A stretch of DNA of 64,000 nucleotides, from positions 110,614-174,613 of the forward strand of contig NZ_FNNQ01000007.1 of assembly GCF_900106775.1 (NCBI RefSeq). Direction: 5' to 3'. Source of the DNA: Marininema mesophilum (GTDB taxonomy: Bacteria > Bacillota > Bacilli > Thermoactinomycetales > DSM-45169). Shown here piece after piece: positions 54,072-63,494 of this stretch (position 1 is the first letter of the stretch; each line of letters starts with the position of its first letter). The translations under genes and the position numbers were made by a program. The notes beneath the pieces were generated by a model. It did no database searches, was not told the origin of the DNA, and was given only the letters and a program-made list of their open reading frames with translations.

Positions 54072-54914
54072 ATGATCCAACTCAAGGGAGTGGGCTTCCG
54101 ATATCCGTCCATTAAAGAAACCGGCGCAGAGGAAAGGGTACTATCCAATATCGACTTAACGGTGGATCAAGGAGAGTACCTAGCGGTGATGGGGCCCAAT
54201 GGCTCTGGAAAATCGACGATGGCACGCCTCTTCAATGGATTACTTTTGCCTACCGAAGGGGAAATCACCGTCGATGGATTGAATCCCCGCAAGTTAGAAG
54301 AAGTATGGGAGATTCGGCGCCGGGTAGGGATGGTTTTTCAAAATCCTGATAACCAAATTGTTGCGACCACAGTGCTTGATGATATTGCCTTCGGTTTAGA
54401 GAACCGAGGAGTATCTCGGGATGAGATGGTGGAACGTATTCAGGATGCCATCGCCCGTGTGGGGTTAACTGGCTTAGAAAAAGCCGCTCCTCATCACCTT
54501 TCCGGTGGACAAAAACAGCGATTGGCGATAGCGGGTATCTTGGCGATGCGTCCCTCGGTGATTATTTTTGATGAAGCTACTTCGATGCTGGATCCTGTGG
54601 GTCGCCGGGAAGTGATCGCTGCCATGAAAACCCTTCATCAGGAAGGGACGACGGTGATCCATATTACCCATTCTGCAGATGAAGCCCTTCATGCAGAGCG
54701 TTTGATTGTGATGGTAGAGGGGCAAATCCAGCGGGAAGGAACGCCTCTTCAAATCTTTTCTAAGCCTGAAAAACTGATAGAGGACGCCCTCGAAGTGCCT
54801 CTATTTATTGATCTCAGAGAACGCTTGCGTAGGCAGGGGATGTCCCTTTCCCAACACAGCGCCAACTCGGAGGAGCTGGTGGAGGAATTATGGGGATTAT
54901 TGTCCAAGGGTTAA
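54072..54914 (+). CDS. ecfA1: Energy-coupling factor transporter ATPase EcfA1
   Basis: 280-aa ABC ATPase that powers vitamin/micronutrient uptake together with EcfA2, EcfT and interchangeable S components. Walker A GPNGSGKST (41-49), Q-loop MVFQNPDNQI, signature LSGGQKQRLAIAG, Walker B VIIFDEATSMLD. Overlaps ecfA2 by 25 nt. Confidence 0.95.
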   Translation: MIQLKGVGFRYPSIKETGAEERVLSNIDLTVDQGEYLAVMGPNGSGKSTMARLFNGLLLPTEGEITVDGLNPRKLEEVWEIRRRVGMVFQNPDNQIVATTVLDDIAFGLENRGVSRDEMVERIQDAIARVGLTGLEKAAPHHLSGGQKQRLAIAGILAMRPSVIIFDEATSMLDPVGRREVIAAMKTLHQEGTTVIHITHSADEALHAERLIVMVEGQIQREGTPLQIFSKPEKLIEDALEVPLFIDLRERLRRQGMSLSQHSANSEELVEELWGLLSKG

Positions 54915-55753
54915 GCCATGTATATATGGCGGGTACCCCCTTTGAAAAGAAAGCATTGATCGATGTTGATCTTACAGTAGAGGCAGGATCATTTGTCGCG
55001 ATTCTGGGTTCAACAGGCTCAGGAAAATCCACGCTGATTCAACATATTGCGGGCCTTTTGCGCCCTACAACAGGTAGTTTGCGTGTCTTTGACACCACTG
55101 TGGATTCCAACACGAAAAAATTGGCCCCATTGCGACGCCACGTGGGAGTCGCCTTCCAATATCCAGAGCACCAATTGTTTGAGGAAACCGTAGCCAAGGA
55201 CATCGCCTACGGTCCGAGCAACCAAGGAATTGTTGGTGAAGAGTTAGCAGCTCGGGTGCGGCAAGGGATGGAGTGGGTGGGACTTACTGAGACCTTTGCT
55301 GAACGTTCTCCTTTTCACCTTTCTGGTGGACAGATGCGCCGTGTTGCCATTGCGGGAGTGCTAGCGATGGAGCCAGAAGTATTAGTGCTGGATGAGCCGA
55401 CAGCGGGACTCGATCCGAAGGGACAACGAGAGCTTCTAGAGAAGATTTACAAGCTGCATCAAGAGCGTAGCATGACAGTAATCCTTGTTTCTCATAGCAT
55501 GGCTGAAGCGGCTCGTTATGCCGATGTGATCCATGTGATGCATGAGGGTAGAAGAGTGTTGTCCGGATCACCTGTTGAGGTGTTTTCTCAGCGTGAGAAG
55601 CTCGTGCAGTGGGGACTAGAACTGCCGCCAGCGGCTATGCTAGGCGCTTTCCTTCGTCAGCGACTAGGATCCTCGGTACCCCAGGATCTTTTGACGGTAG
55701 AAGCATTGGAGAAGTATCTTTATGACCGGTGGCAGGGGAGGGAGGACCCATGA
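54890..55753 (+). CDS. ecfA2: Energy-coupling factor transporter ATPase EcfA2
   Basis: 287 aa. Walker A GSTGSGKST (40-48), Q-loop VAFQYPEHQLFE (the A2-type motif), signature LSGGQMRRVAIAG, Walker B VLVLDEPTAGLDP. ATG inside the end of ecfA1; overlaps the next gene's upstream region. Confidence 0.95.
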   Translation: MGIIVQGLSHVYMAGTPFEKKALIDVDLTVEAGSFVAILGSTGSGKSTLIQHIAGLLRPTTGSLRVFDTTVDSNTKKLAPLRRHVGVAFQYPEHQLFEETVAKDIAYGPSNQGIVGEELAARVRQGMEWVGLTETFAERSPFHLSGGQMRRVAIAGVLAMEPEVLVLDEPTAGLDPKGQRELLEKIYKLHQERSMTVILVSHSMAEAARYADVIHVMHEGRRVLSGSPVEVFSQREKLVQWGLELPPAAMLGAFLRQRLGSSVPQDLLTVEALEKYLYDRWQGREDP

Positions 55754-56556
55754 GTGCTCTCTCTACACCTGTACTTGGACAATATGTTCCTGGGGATTCC
55801 ATCCTCCATCGCTTAGACCCTAGGACAAAGATTCTCTTTATTTTCACCTATATGCTAATTGTCTTCCTAGCCAATAATGGTCTAACGTATGGACTTTTAA
55901 TCCTGGTTACAGGGATAGGAGTTTTCTTATCGGGTGTTCCGCTTCGTCTGATTCTACGCGGCTTAAAGCCTGTCTTCATTCTCATTCTGTTTACTGCCGG
56001 TCTCCATGTGCTGTTTACTAAGGGAGGGGAAGTACTCCTCTCGCTTGGGCCACTCACAATAGAGGAGAAGGGGTTGGCCCAAGCAGGATGGATCTCCCTT
56101 CGCTTTCTATTGTTAGTCGTCACGGGGATGTTACTTACCTTGACTACTTCCTCCATTGATCTGACAGATGGAATGGAGCGGCTGTTGTCACCCTTTCGTC
56201 GGATCGGTGTGCCTGCCCATGAATTGGCATTGATGATGTCCATCTCTCTTCGTTTCATCCCCACACTCTGGGAGGAGACAGATAAGATTATCAAAGCGCA
56301 AAAGGCTCGTGGAGCAGACTTTGAGAGTGGGAGCATAATCCGGCGGCTAAAAAGTTATATCCCTGTCTTGATCCCTCTCTTTGTCTCTGCGTTTCGACGA
56401 GCAGAAGAACTTGCCTTGGCGATGGAGGCGAGGGGATATCGCGGAGGCGAGGGGCGGACTCGTCTCAGGAAACTTTCCTTTACATGGCATGATGGAATGG
56501 CTTTCATTCTTTTATTATTGATTATCCTGGGGTTACTTTGGCTTCGAAACCAGTGA
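55750..56556 (+). CDS. ecfT: Energy-coupling factor transporter transmembrane protein EcfT
   Basis: 268 aa, several membrane helices and the two Ala-Arg-Gly coupling motifs (IKAQKARGADFE and LAMEARGYRGGE) that grip the ATPase pair. ATG 55750 follows GGGAGGAGG-like sequence inside the ecfA2 end; a longer frame from 55729 lacks support. Promiscuous module serving S components encoded elsewhere. Confidence 0.94.
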   Translation: MSALSTPVLGQYVPGDSILHRLDPRTKILFIFTYMLIVFLANNGLTYGLLILVTGIGVFLSGVPLRLILRGLKPVFILILFTAGLHVLFTKGGEVLLSLGPLTIEEKGLAQAGWISLRFLLLVVTGMLLTLTTSSIDLTDGMERLLSPFRRIGVPAHELALMMSISLRFIPTLWEETDKIIKAQKARGADFESGSIIRRLKSYIPVLIPLFVSAFRRAEELALAMEARGYRGGEGRTRLRKLSFTWHDGMAFILLLLIILGLLWLRNQ

Positions 56557-56587
56557 AGGAGGCGATGGAGTCATAAGGAAGATTAAG

Positions 56588-57319
56588 TTGACCATCGCCT
56601 ATGATGGCACTGATTTCGCTGGCTTCCAGAGCCAACAATCCCAACGCACAGTACAAGGTGAGTTGGAGCGGGTTCTGAAGAAGGTGACTGGAGAATCGGT
56701 GATCGTCTATGGTGCTGGTCGGACAGATGCCGGTGTACATGCGAAGGGACAGGTGGTTCATTTTACTTCGGAGGCGATGATCCCGCTCGAGAAGTGGGTG
56801 TGGGTTCTAAACCATATGTTACCACGGGATTTGGCGGCTCTCGTTGCTGAGGAGGTACATGAATCCTTTCATGCTCGTTATCATGCGTGCTGGAAACGAT
56901 ATCGATATGAGATCGATACTGGCCGCGTTCCTGATGTTTTTACCCGGCGTTACCGGACGAGGCTTGCTGGTGAGCTCGATATCCTGAAGATGCAGGAGGC
57001 AGCGCACCACCTCCTGGGCACCCATGATTTCACAACCCTTTCTTCAGCGAAGTCCACGAAAAAAAATAGAGTGCGCACACTGTACCAATGTGATGTAGAA
57101 AGCACGGCGACAGGGGTCTTTATTACCACGGCGGGAGATGGCTTTCTTTATAACATGGTACGAATTATGGCGGGTTTGCTCGTTCAGGTAGGGAGAGGAA
57201 GCCTAACGCCAAAGCAAATTCCAGAAATTATTGCATCTCGGGATCGGGGACGAATTGGCAAAACGCTACCGCCTGAAGGACTAACTATGGTGGAGGTATC
57301 CTATCAACCATGGGAGTAA
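56588..57319 (+). CDS. truA: tRNA pseudouridine(38-40) synthase
   Basis: 243 aa; isomerises uridines in the anticodon stem-loop. Catalytic Asp47 in GAGRTDAGVHAKGQ; YNMVRIMAGLLVQVGRG near the C-terminus. TTG 56588 has AAGGA (56575-56579) 8 nt upstream. In-frame codons just upstream read IRKIK but no ATG, GTG or TTG is available there. Confidence 0.92.
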   Translation: MTIAYDGTDFAGFQSQQSQRTVQGELERVLKKVTGESVIVYGAGRTDAGVHAKGQVVHFTSEAMIPLEKWVWVLNHMLPRDLAALVAEEVHESFHARYHACWKRYRYEIDTGRVPDVFTRRYRTRLAGELDILKMQEAAHHLLGTHDFTTLSSAKSTKKNRVRTLYQCDVESTATGVFITTAGDGFLYNMVRIMAGLLVQVGRGSLTPKQIPEIIASRDRGRIGKTLPPEGLTMVEVSYQPWE

Positions 57320-57330
57320 TCTCTCCATCC

Positions 57331-57362
57331 TTGACACCGAATGCCATTTGGTGTAGTATAAT
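57331..57362 (+). promoter_or_regulatory. rplM-rpsI promoter
   Basis: TTGACA (57331-57336) with TAGTAT at 17 nt (57354-57359) or TATAAT at 20 nt (57357-57362). The spacer contains ACACC/GGTGT inverted arms (57334-57354). Confidence 0.7.
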
Positions 57363-57384
57363 CGTTGGTATTTTTCCACTTGCC

Positions 57385-57470
57385 CCGGTGGAACAATGTT
57401 CGGCGCAATACGCAAAATCCTGACCACTTTTGGATCATACCTAATATAATCCAATGGGTCTTTTCATGAG
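57385..57470 (+). ncRNA. Probable L13 leader
   Basis: The roughly 110-nt leader between promoter and rplM is in the position of the Firmicute L13 leader, and contains CCACTTGCCCCGGTGG-type hairpin (about 57378-57393) and further pairing. Sequence-level identity to the family was not verified, so this is positional inference. Confidence 0.35.
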
Positions 57471-57481
57471 GAGGGAACACG

Positions 57482-57919
57482 ATGCGAACCACTTTTATGG
57501 CCAAACCGAACGAAGTCGATCGGAAATGGTATGTGGTCGATGCCGCGGATAAACCGCTGGGCCGTGTCGCTACGGAAGTGGCTACTCTGCTGCGCGGGAA
57601 ACACAAACCCCAATACACACCCCACGTGGATACTGGTGACTTTGTCATCGTTATCAACACGTCTAAAGTACATCTGACTGGTAATAAACCAGAAGATAAA
57701 ATGTACCACCGTCACACGGGTTACCCAGGTGGACTTAAGTCCATCTCCGCTGGTGACCTGCGTGAGAAAAAACCTCAACTGATGATGGAACTAGCTGTTC
57801 GTGGTATGCTGCCAAAGAACAAGCTAGGCCGGGCGCAGTTGAAAAAACTGAAAGTATACGCTGGTACGGAGCATCCTCATCAGGCACAACAGCCTGCTAA
57901 CTGGGAATTCCGCGGTTAA
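57482..57919 (+). CDS. rplM: 50S ribosomal protein L13
   Basis: 145 aa: [20 protein letters not shown], then [19 protein letters not shown] and [12 protein letters not shown]. First of two genes with rpsI. GAGGAGGGAACACG precedes it. Confidence 0.96.
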   Translation: MRTTFMAKPNEVDRKWYVVDAADKPLGRVATEVATLLRGKHKPQYTPHVDTGDFVIVINTSKVHLTGNKPEDKMYHRHTGYPGGLKSISAGDLREKKPQLMMELAVRGMLPKNKLGRAQLKKLKVYAGTEHPHQAQQPANWEFRG

Positions 57920-58001
57920 TACAAAAAGCGTGTGCATCACAGAATCAGAATTTGTAGGCGGTTAAAGCCAATCTTTAGAATTATAAGGAGGGAAACTAAT
58001 C

Positions 58002-58394
58002 TTGGCACAAGTCCAATTCTACGGCACAGGTCGCCGTAAGGAATCCGTGGCTCGCGTTCGTCTTGTTCCAGGCGATGGTCGCATCGTCATCAACGGTCGT
58101 GACATGGATCAGTACTTTGGTCTCGAAACCCTGAAAGCGATTGTGAAACAGCCGCTGGTTCTCACAGAAACCCTGAACCGTTACGATGTGCTGGTCAACG
58201 TAGACGGCGGCGGATTTACCGGTCAAGCTGGTGCAATCCGTCACGGCGTTGCTCGTGCACTTCTGAAAGTGGATCCGGAACTACGTCCGTCCCTGAAAAA
58301 AGCTGGCTTCTTGACTCGGGACCCACGGATGAAAGAACGGAAAAAATACGGTCTCAAAAAAGCTCGTCGTGCACCTCAGTTCTCCAAGCGCTGA
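58002..58394 (+). CDS. rpsI: 30S ribosomal protein S9
   Basis: 130 aa with basic C-terminal tail ending [12 protein letters not shown] that reaches P-site tRNA. TTG start 9 nt after AAGGAGGG. A strong terminator follows. Confidence 0.96.
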   Translation: MAQVQFYGTGRRKESVARVRLVPGDGRIVINGRDMDQYFGLETLKAIVKQPLVLTETLNRYDVLVNVDGGGFTGQAGAIRHGVARALLKVDPELRPSLKKAGFLTRDPRMKERKKYGLKKARRAPQFSKR

Positions 58395-58406
58395 TGTGGC
58401 ATGGTA

Positions 58407-58437
58407 CCCGTTTCCAACATGGAAACGGGTTTTTTTA
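58407..58437 (+). terminator. Terminator after rpsI
   Basis: ACCCGTTTCC (58407-58416) pairs with GGAAACGGGT (58422-58431), followed by seven T. Confidence 0.92.
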
Positions 58438-58501
58438 TGTCCTTCATCGGGATACGACCTCTCCCTCCGGTAACACTATGAGTACTTGAGGAGGGATACC
58501 G

Positions 58502-58966
58502 GTGGGAAAGGTCGTCTGGTTAGAGGTATGGCGTTGCAATCGCATAGAAAAATTACGCGAAGAAGCACTGCATGGGTTTCCCTGGGGGAAGCTATCACGG
58601 TTCTTAGAGGAAGTTTTGGAACCCTGTCTTTCTTTTCTGTCTCCGCGGAAGCGATTTACCTTAGACGAAGCTGTGTATCGCTTGGCTTTTGAGGCATATG
58701 TGTGTGGAATCGAAGGATGCCGTCGAGGGGAAGTGGAGTGCCCACCCGAGCGATCAGAGGTTGAGCGAAGAAGGTGGTGTAATGAGGTTTTCGGTCAAGA
58801 GGGAGATGAGCTTGTAAGCCGGATCGCTCGTGACATGGACCTTTTTTATCACTTAGACGAATGGACCAGTCAATCGGTGCTCGTTTTTTTTGATGAAGTA
58901 GCTCTTCGTTGGTTTCTCCATGGCATAGACTATGGAATCCATCTGCGTAAACGGCGACTCCTCTAA
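58502..58966 (+). CDS. ybaK: YbaK-like DUF2521 protein
   Basis: 154 aa, helical and charged, no signal. Identity rests on place (between rpsI and cwlD, as ybaK in B. subtilis) and general look; function unknown. GTG start with GAGGAGGGATACCG upstream. Cys-rich patch AYVCGIEGCRRGEVECP is notable. Confidence 0.7.
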   Translation: MGKVVWLEVWRCNRIEKLREEALHGFPWGKLSRFLEEVLEPCLSFLSPRKRFTLDEAVYRLAFEAYVCGIEGCRRGEVECPPERSEVERRRWCNEVFGQEGDELVSRIARDMDLFYHLDEWTSQSVLVFFDEVALRWFLHGIDYGIHLRKRRLL

Positions 58967-59030
58967 CATATCAGCGCGACTTGTCCCATATATATGAATA
59001 ACCTATCGGACTTGCTGGGGAGGTCGGAGG

Positions 59031-59762
59031 ATGAGGGTTGTGAAGAGGAGATGGATGGAAAAGCCATCATTTTGGCGGACGGTCGGAGTGGCGTTACTCA
59101 TAGCAGTACTCTTATTTGTTATGTCTACTTTTCAAAATAGCCGAGAAGTATGGAGTATACCCTTAGCAGGAAAGACCTTTGTATTGGATGCAGGTCATGG
59201 TGGGATTGATGGCGGAGCTGTTAGTTCTTCAGGAGTTATTGAAAAGAAGATAGCACTTGAGATCACGTTACGGGTGCGGGATTATCTACAAGAAGCAGGG
59301 GCACTTGTTTTGATGACGAGGGAGACGGATCGAGACTTAGCGGACGAGGATGCGATCCGGCGCAAGTCTCAAGACCTCATCAGAAGGGCTGAATTAGTCA
59401 AGGAAACAGCACCCGATGCCTTTATTAGTATCCATCTTAATTCTACCCCTTCCTCTCAATGGAAAGGAGCGCAAACCTTTTATTACCCCACCCTTGAGGC
59501 CAATCAACAGTTAGCCATGTCTATTCAATCGGAGTTAATCCGAAACCTGGATAACACCAAGCGTTTGGCACGCCATAGTGGAAATGTCTACATTCTAAAA
59601 ACATCCCCTGTTCCTTCAGCCCTTGTGGAAGTTGGGTTTTTATCCAATCCAGCAGAGGCAAAACGTCTTGCAAGCCCTTCCTATCAACAAAAGTTGGCTG
59701 CTTCGATCTACAATGGGATCATCTTGTACTATACTCGCCAAGAAGAGCCCCTTCGCTACTAA
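59031..59762 (+). CDS. cwlD: N-acetylmuramoyl-L-alanine amidase CwlD
   Basis: 243 aa. N-terminal membrane anchor (about 15-33), amidase_3 zinc site His56 (VLDAGHGG), Glu71, His135 (SIHLNS) and catalytic Glu200 (ALVEVGFLSN). In spore formers it removes peptide side chains during muramic-delta-lactam synthesis in cortex, needed for germination; GerD, also needed for germination, is encoded at 62604. Confidence 0.93.
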   Translation: MRVVKRRWMEKPSFWRTVGVALLIAVLLFVMSTFQNSREVWSIPLAGKTFVLDAGHGGIDGGAVSSSGVIEKKIALEITLRVRDYLQEAGALVLMTRETDRDLADEDAIRRKSQDLIRRAELVKETAPDAFISIHLNSTPSSQWKGAQTFYYPTLEANQQLAMSIQSELIRNLDNTKRLARHSGNVYILKTSPVPSALVEVGFLSNPAEAKRLASPSYQQKLAASIYNGIILYYTRQEEPLRY

Positions 59763-59779
59763 AGATTCTGGGTAGCGTA

Positions 59780-59788
59780 TGCTATAAT
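59780..59788 (+). promoter_or_regulatory. Extended -10 promoter of salA
   Basis: TGC-TATAAT (TG at 59780-59781, TATAAT 59783-59788), 38 nt before salA; no clear -35. Confidence 0.6.
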
Positions 59789-59826
59789 GACAAGGAAAAC
59801 GTAATTAGCCAATTGGGGTGTTGATT

Positions 59827-60945
59827 TTGCTAACGGTCGAACGGATATTGGAAGCCCTTCGGCAAGTCGAAGAGCCGGAGTTAAAGAACAACCTTGTCAC
59901 ATTAAATCTAGCGCGAAACATCCGGATTTTTGGCGATAAAATTGTGCTGACTTTAATGTTTCTCTCTGAGGATGCTCCTCACAAGGAAGAGCTGATCCAA
60001 CAGGTAATAACGGCACTGAAAAATATTGGAGCTGCTACGGTAGAAGTAGAGACAGAAGTTCTTAGTTCTCGAGAGCAGACTGCTCTTTCTGAACGGATTC
60101 GCGAAGAACACCAAGAAAAGATCCGTACCAAACGGTCTGAAGGGCGTGCGGCTTTGTCTTCCGAGCAGAATACCCCGCCGCTACTATCTAAGGAGTCGAA
60201 GACCCGCTTTATTTCCATTGCCAGTGGGAAGGGTGGCGTAGGTAAATCAACAGTGACTGTCAACCTGGCCATTGCCCTAGCGCGTGAAGGGGCTAAGGTG
60301 GGTGTGATCGATGCAGATATTTATGGCTTCAGTGTCCCGGACATGATGGGTGTTGAAGAACGGCCTCGTGTAGTGGATAAGAGGATCTATCCTGTGGAAC
60401 GTTTTGGTATCAAAATGATTTCGATGGGCTTCTTTGTTGAGGAGAATGCACCGGTCATCTGGCGCGGACCCATGCTTGGAAAAATGCTTCGCAATTTCTT
60501 TCAAGAGGTGGACTGGGGAACACTGGACTATATGGTGTTAGATTTACCGCCAGGTACTGGAGATGTTGCGCTGGACGTCCATCAGATGCTTCCTCAATCT
60601 AAGGAGCTATTGGTAACTACGCCTCATGCTACAGCAGCCTTTGTCGCTGCCCGGGCAGGAGCGATGGCATTACATACGGATCATGAAATTCTCGGTGTAG
60701 TAGAGAATATGGCTTGGTATGAGTGCTCCTCTTGTAAGAAGAAGGATTATATCTTCGGTCGTGGTGGCGGAGAGAAGCTAGCGGCAGAGTTAGATACAGA
60801 CCTCTTAGCGCAAATTCCTCTCGGTGCTCCTGATAATGGAGATCCCGGAGACCCAGGATATTCTCCATCGGTTTATGCTGCCGATACACCAACAGGACAG
60901 CGGTATCGGGACCTTGCTCGCGATGTGATGAAAAGAACCCTTTAA
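59827..60945 (+). CDS. salA: Mrp/NBP35-family P-loop ATPase SalA
   Basis: 372 aa. N-terminal MIP18/DUF59-like part (about 1-85) and a deviant Walker A SGKGGVGKST (about 133-142) of the MinD/Mrp class; metal-type CSSCKKK near 300. Mrp proteins carry Fe-S clusters; B. subtilis SalA also represses scoC. TTG 59827 has GGGG 8 nt upstream. Confidence 0.9.
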   Translation: MLTVERILEALRQVEEPELKNNLVTLNLARNIRIFGDKIVLTLMFLSEDAPHKEELIQQVITALKNIGAATVEVETEVLSSREQTALSERIREEHQEKIRTKRSEGRAALSSEQNTPPLLSKESKTRFISIASGKGGVGKSTVTVNLAIALAREGAKVGVIDADIYGFSVPDMMGVEERPRVVDKRIYPVERFGIKMISMGFFVEENAPVIWRGPMLGKMLRNFFQEVDWGTLDYMVLDLPPGTGDVALDVHQMLPQSKELLVTTPHATAAFVAARAGAMALHTDHEILGVVENMAWYECSSCKKKDYIFGRGGGEKLAAELDTDLLAQIPLGAPDNGDPGDPGYSPSVYAADTPTGQRYRDLARDVMKRTL

Positions 60946-61036
60946 GATAAAAAAATCTGTTTCCTCAACTCTCATAGAGTGGGGAATGGAAAAAAGGATT
61001 CTTTTATGGGATGGATTAATGTAATGAGCCTATAGG

Positions 61037-61064
61037 GCACCGGTTGGTTCCGGTGCTTTTTTTT
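61037..61064 (+). terminator. Terminator after salA
   Basis: GCACCGG (61037-61043), TTGGTT loop, CCGGTGC (61050-61056), then eight T. Confidence 0.93.
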
Positions 61065-61105
61065 CGATGAAGTAGGTAAGACTGGTTTTAAGGTGGGGAT
61101 GTAGG

Positions 61106-61765
61106 ATGGAAACAGCAATCATTCAATTGCACGATGTAAGTAAAAGTTATCTAGGAGATGAAGGGCGACTCACCCCTTTAAAACGGGTGAGTGGAATTGT
61201 TCCTGCAGGAAGTTGTGTAATTGTCACAGGGCCATCAGGTACAGGGAAGAGTACATTATTTCGCCTTTTAAATCGGCTGGAGGACCCTGATCAGGGAAAG
61301 ATTATGTATCGAGATAAGGATCTGGTTGAATGGGATCCTGTACAGTTGCGTAGAGAGGTGCATTATGTGTACCAACAGCCTGTTCTTTTTCCAGGCACAG
61401 TGATGAAAAATCTGGCTTATCCGCTGTCGTTACAAGGAATAGACTTAGGAATTCTAGAGATGGAAAGTGCCTTGAGTCGAGTAGGACTGGCAGAGAGGAT
61501 GCTTCACCGTAGAGTAGAGGAGCTTTCAGGTGGAGAGCGACAGCGGGTCAGTTTAGCTCGTTCGCTTACATTAAACCCCGCTGTGTTGTTGCTCGATGAA
61601 CCTACATCCTCTCTCGATGATTCCTCAACTCAGGTGGTGGAAGCTGAGATTCGCCGTTTTCGCGATGCAGGGGGAACGGTTCTGATGATTAGTCATCTTC
61701 AACAACAGGCAAAGCGACTCGCAGATATACATTGGCAACTCACTGCTGGAGAATTGACCGTGTGA
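61106..61765 (+). CDS. fetA: ABC transporter ATP-binding protein, FetA/YbbL-like
   Basis: 219 aa, Walker A GPSGTGKST (42-50), YVYQQPVLFPGTV Q-loop, LSGGERQRVSLARSL signature, VLLLDEPTSSLDD Walker B. Paired with the UPF0014 permease 13 nt downstream, as in E. coli fetAB, which exports iron and raises resistance to peroxide. Substrate by analogy only. Confidence 0.82.
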   Translation: METAIIQLHDVSKSYLGDEGRLTPLKRVSGIVPAGSCVIVTGPSGTGKSTLFRLLNRLEDPDQGKIMYRDKDLVEWDPVQLRREVHYVYQQPVLFPGTVMKNLAYPLSLQGIDLGILEMESALSRVGLAERMLHRRVEELSGGERQRVSLARSLTLNPAVLLLDEPTSSLDDSSTQVVEAEIRRFRDAGGTVLMISHLQQQAKRLADIHWQLTAGELTV

Positions 61766-61778
61766 GGAGGGAAACAGG

Positions 61779-62555
61779 ATGAGTGGGACGGCAACGCTTT
61801 TCACCATAGGATTTATTTTTATTGCTATGATCATCTCCCTATGGCAAAAACTTGGTTTGGAAAAGGACCTAATCATTGCTACAGTTCGAGCCACGGTGCA
61901 GTTATCCGTGATCGGGTTTGTACTTCGTTATATTTTTACAGCAGATCGCTGGGAGTATATCCTACTGATGATTGCAATTTCGGTCGTTGTTGCTTCCCGT
62001 AACTCGGCGAGAAGGGGAAAGGGAATCCCGCAGATTTGGATCAAAGTATTTCTTACGATAGGATTGGTGGTTAGCTTTACTCTTGGAATGATGTTACTCC
62101 TTGAGATGGTGAAGTTTGAGGCAAAGACGATTATCCCAATCAGCGGGATGCTTGTTGGTAATGCGATGGTTGTATCCTCTCTCCTCCTGAACCGCTTAAA
62201 GGATAACGCAGAATCCATGAGGGAAGAGATCCTTGTAGCGCTCTCCTTAGGGGCAAACCGTGTTCAAGCAAGCAAACGGATGCTTATCTCGGCTATCCGT
62301 GGCGGGATGATCCCGATTATTGATTCTACTAAAACCGTGGGGCTTGTTCAGCTACCTGGGATGATGACGGGTTTAATTATCGCAGGAACAGACCCTGTAG
62401 CGGCGGTTCGTTATCAGTTACTCGTCATGTTCTCCTTTACTGCATCCTCGGCGTTGGTGAGTATCTTTTTAGGGATGTTAGTGGTCCCTACCTTATTTAA
62501 TCAAGCCCATCAATTTGTGGGGTGGAGAAAGAAAGAGGTCTCTCAAAGTGAATGA
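61779..62555 (+). CDS. fetB: UPF0014 family permease, FetB/YbbM-like
   Basis: 258 aa, about seven membrane helices, with PISGMLVGNAMVVSSLLLNR and the family motif SLGANRVQASKRMLISAIRG, plus PGMMTGLIIAGTDPV. Works with the preceding ATPase. Its stop overlaps a hairpin (ATGAGCTG 62552-62559 with CAGCTCAT 62579-62586) shared with converging gerD. Confidence 0.85.
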   Translation: MSGTATLFTIGFIFIAMIISLWQKLGLEKDLIIATVRATVQLSVIGFVLRYIFTADRWEYILLMIAISVVVASRNSARRGKGIPQIWIKVFLTIGLVVSFTLGMMLLLEMVKFEAKTIIPISGMLVGNAMVVSSLLLNRLKDNAESMREEILVALSLGANRVQASKRMLISAIRGGMIPIIDSTKTVGLVQLPGMMTGLIIAGTDPVAAVRYQLLVMFSFTASSALVSIFLGMLVVPTLFNQAHQFVGWRKKEVSQSE

Positions 62556-62586
62556 GCTGAAACCAGTAACCTAGGTTCCAGCTCAT
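62552..62586. terminator. Hairpin between fetB and gerD
   Basis: ATGAGCTG and AACC (62561-62564) pair with GGTT (62574-62577) and CAGCTCAT. Lies at the convergent junction; T-runs weak. Confidence 0.55.
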
Positions 62587-62603
62587 GATTGTTTGTAAAA
62601 AGA

Positions 62604-63272
62604 TTAGGAGGGATTGTTGCTTCCGCCACCACCTTGCCCGCCGCCGCCACCTTGCCCTCCACCGCCACCTTGTCCGCCGCTACCCTGTTGCCCGCCATTT
62701 TGTTGGGATTTTGATGAACTCTGTTTTCCTGCTTCCTTCATTAACTTCATGTACTTTTCTTTAAAGGTAGGATTCTGTAGGGCATCCTCCATCACTTTCA
62801 TGATTTGTTGACGGGCTGCATTGCTCTTTAAGAGCTGAAGAAGTTGTTTGGTGAAATCGGGATCTTTCATGATATCGATCATCATCTTTTGATACTCAGG
62901 ATCCTTCATCAGCTGCTTAATCATCTTCTTGTGTTCTTTTTGGGTTGCTTTTGCAAAATTAGCGGCTACTGTAGGTTTGGATAGGAGCTTTTCCAATTGA
63001 GGTTGCATTTTAGGGTTGGTTAAGGTATCACTAATCGTCTTTTCGATCTGTTGGTCGGTAATAATTACTTGATTGCGAAATTCAGGGTCCTTCATCATCT
63101 CTTGAATGGATTGTTTTCCTTCCTTCGTATGAAGCACATCGGTTACCATCTGTTTCATGCCTGGATAATCCGTTGATTTAGATTCATCTTTACCCTGTGA
63201 ACCGCATGCGGATAGCGTAGTAAGGATCGATATGAATAACATTAGTGCAATGAGTGAAGTTCGTTTGTTCAT
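62604..63272 (-). CDS. gerD: Spore germination lipoprotein GerD
   Basis: 222 aa. Signal peptide ending LSAC (Cys23 lipid site), then repeated helical units (MMKDPEFRNQVI; MKDPEYQKMM; MKDPDFTKQLL) typical of GerD, the inner-spore-membrane scaffold for germination-receptor clusters. A Ser/Gln/Gly tail follows with three GGGGGQ-type repeats encoded by 18-bp DNA repeats (62634-62687). In B. subtilis gerD follows salA on the same strand; here fetAB intervenes and gerD is inverted. Confidence 0.9.
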   Translation of the reverse strand: MNKRTSLIALMLFISILTTLSACGSQGKDESKSTDYPGMKQMVTDVLHTKEGKQSIQEMMKDPEFRNQVIITDQQIEKTISDTLTNPKMQPQLEKLLSKPTVAANFAKATQKEHKKMIKQLMKDPEYQKMMIDIMKDPDFTKQLLQLLKSNAARQQIMKVMEDALQNPTFKEKYMKLMKEAGKQSSSKSQQNGGQQGSGGQGGGGGQGGGGGQGGGGSNNPS

Positions 63273-63407
63273 GAGTGGTTCGCCCTTTCCGGTGCAGATG
63301 TGGAGTCATTGCCGGTTTCTCTATTCTCTCCCCTTAATATGAGCGGTGATATGGTGGATTATGCCTTCTAGCATTCAATTCCCTTTTAAGGATTGCGAAC
63401 GGGAATT

Positions 63408-63427
63408 CTCCTCATTTAAATGGGGAG
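63408..63427 (+). repeat. Left-end hairpin of IS200/IS605 element
   Basis: CTCC-T-CATTTAAATG-G-GGAG forms an imperfect subterminal hairpin 70 nt before tnpA, the kind recognised by single-strand Y1 transposases. The rest of the 63273-63494 gap has no gene. Confidence 0.55.
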
Positions 63428-63494
63428 ATGAAAGTGAGCGTTGTTCTGTATCCCAGATATTGCAGATAGTTATTATTTTTGGAATACTATATGT

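Noticed and set aside
62614..62811. Proline-rich open frame opposite gerD
   Set aside because: It is the complement of the Gly-rich repeat coding for the GerD tail; no ribosome site.
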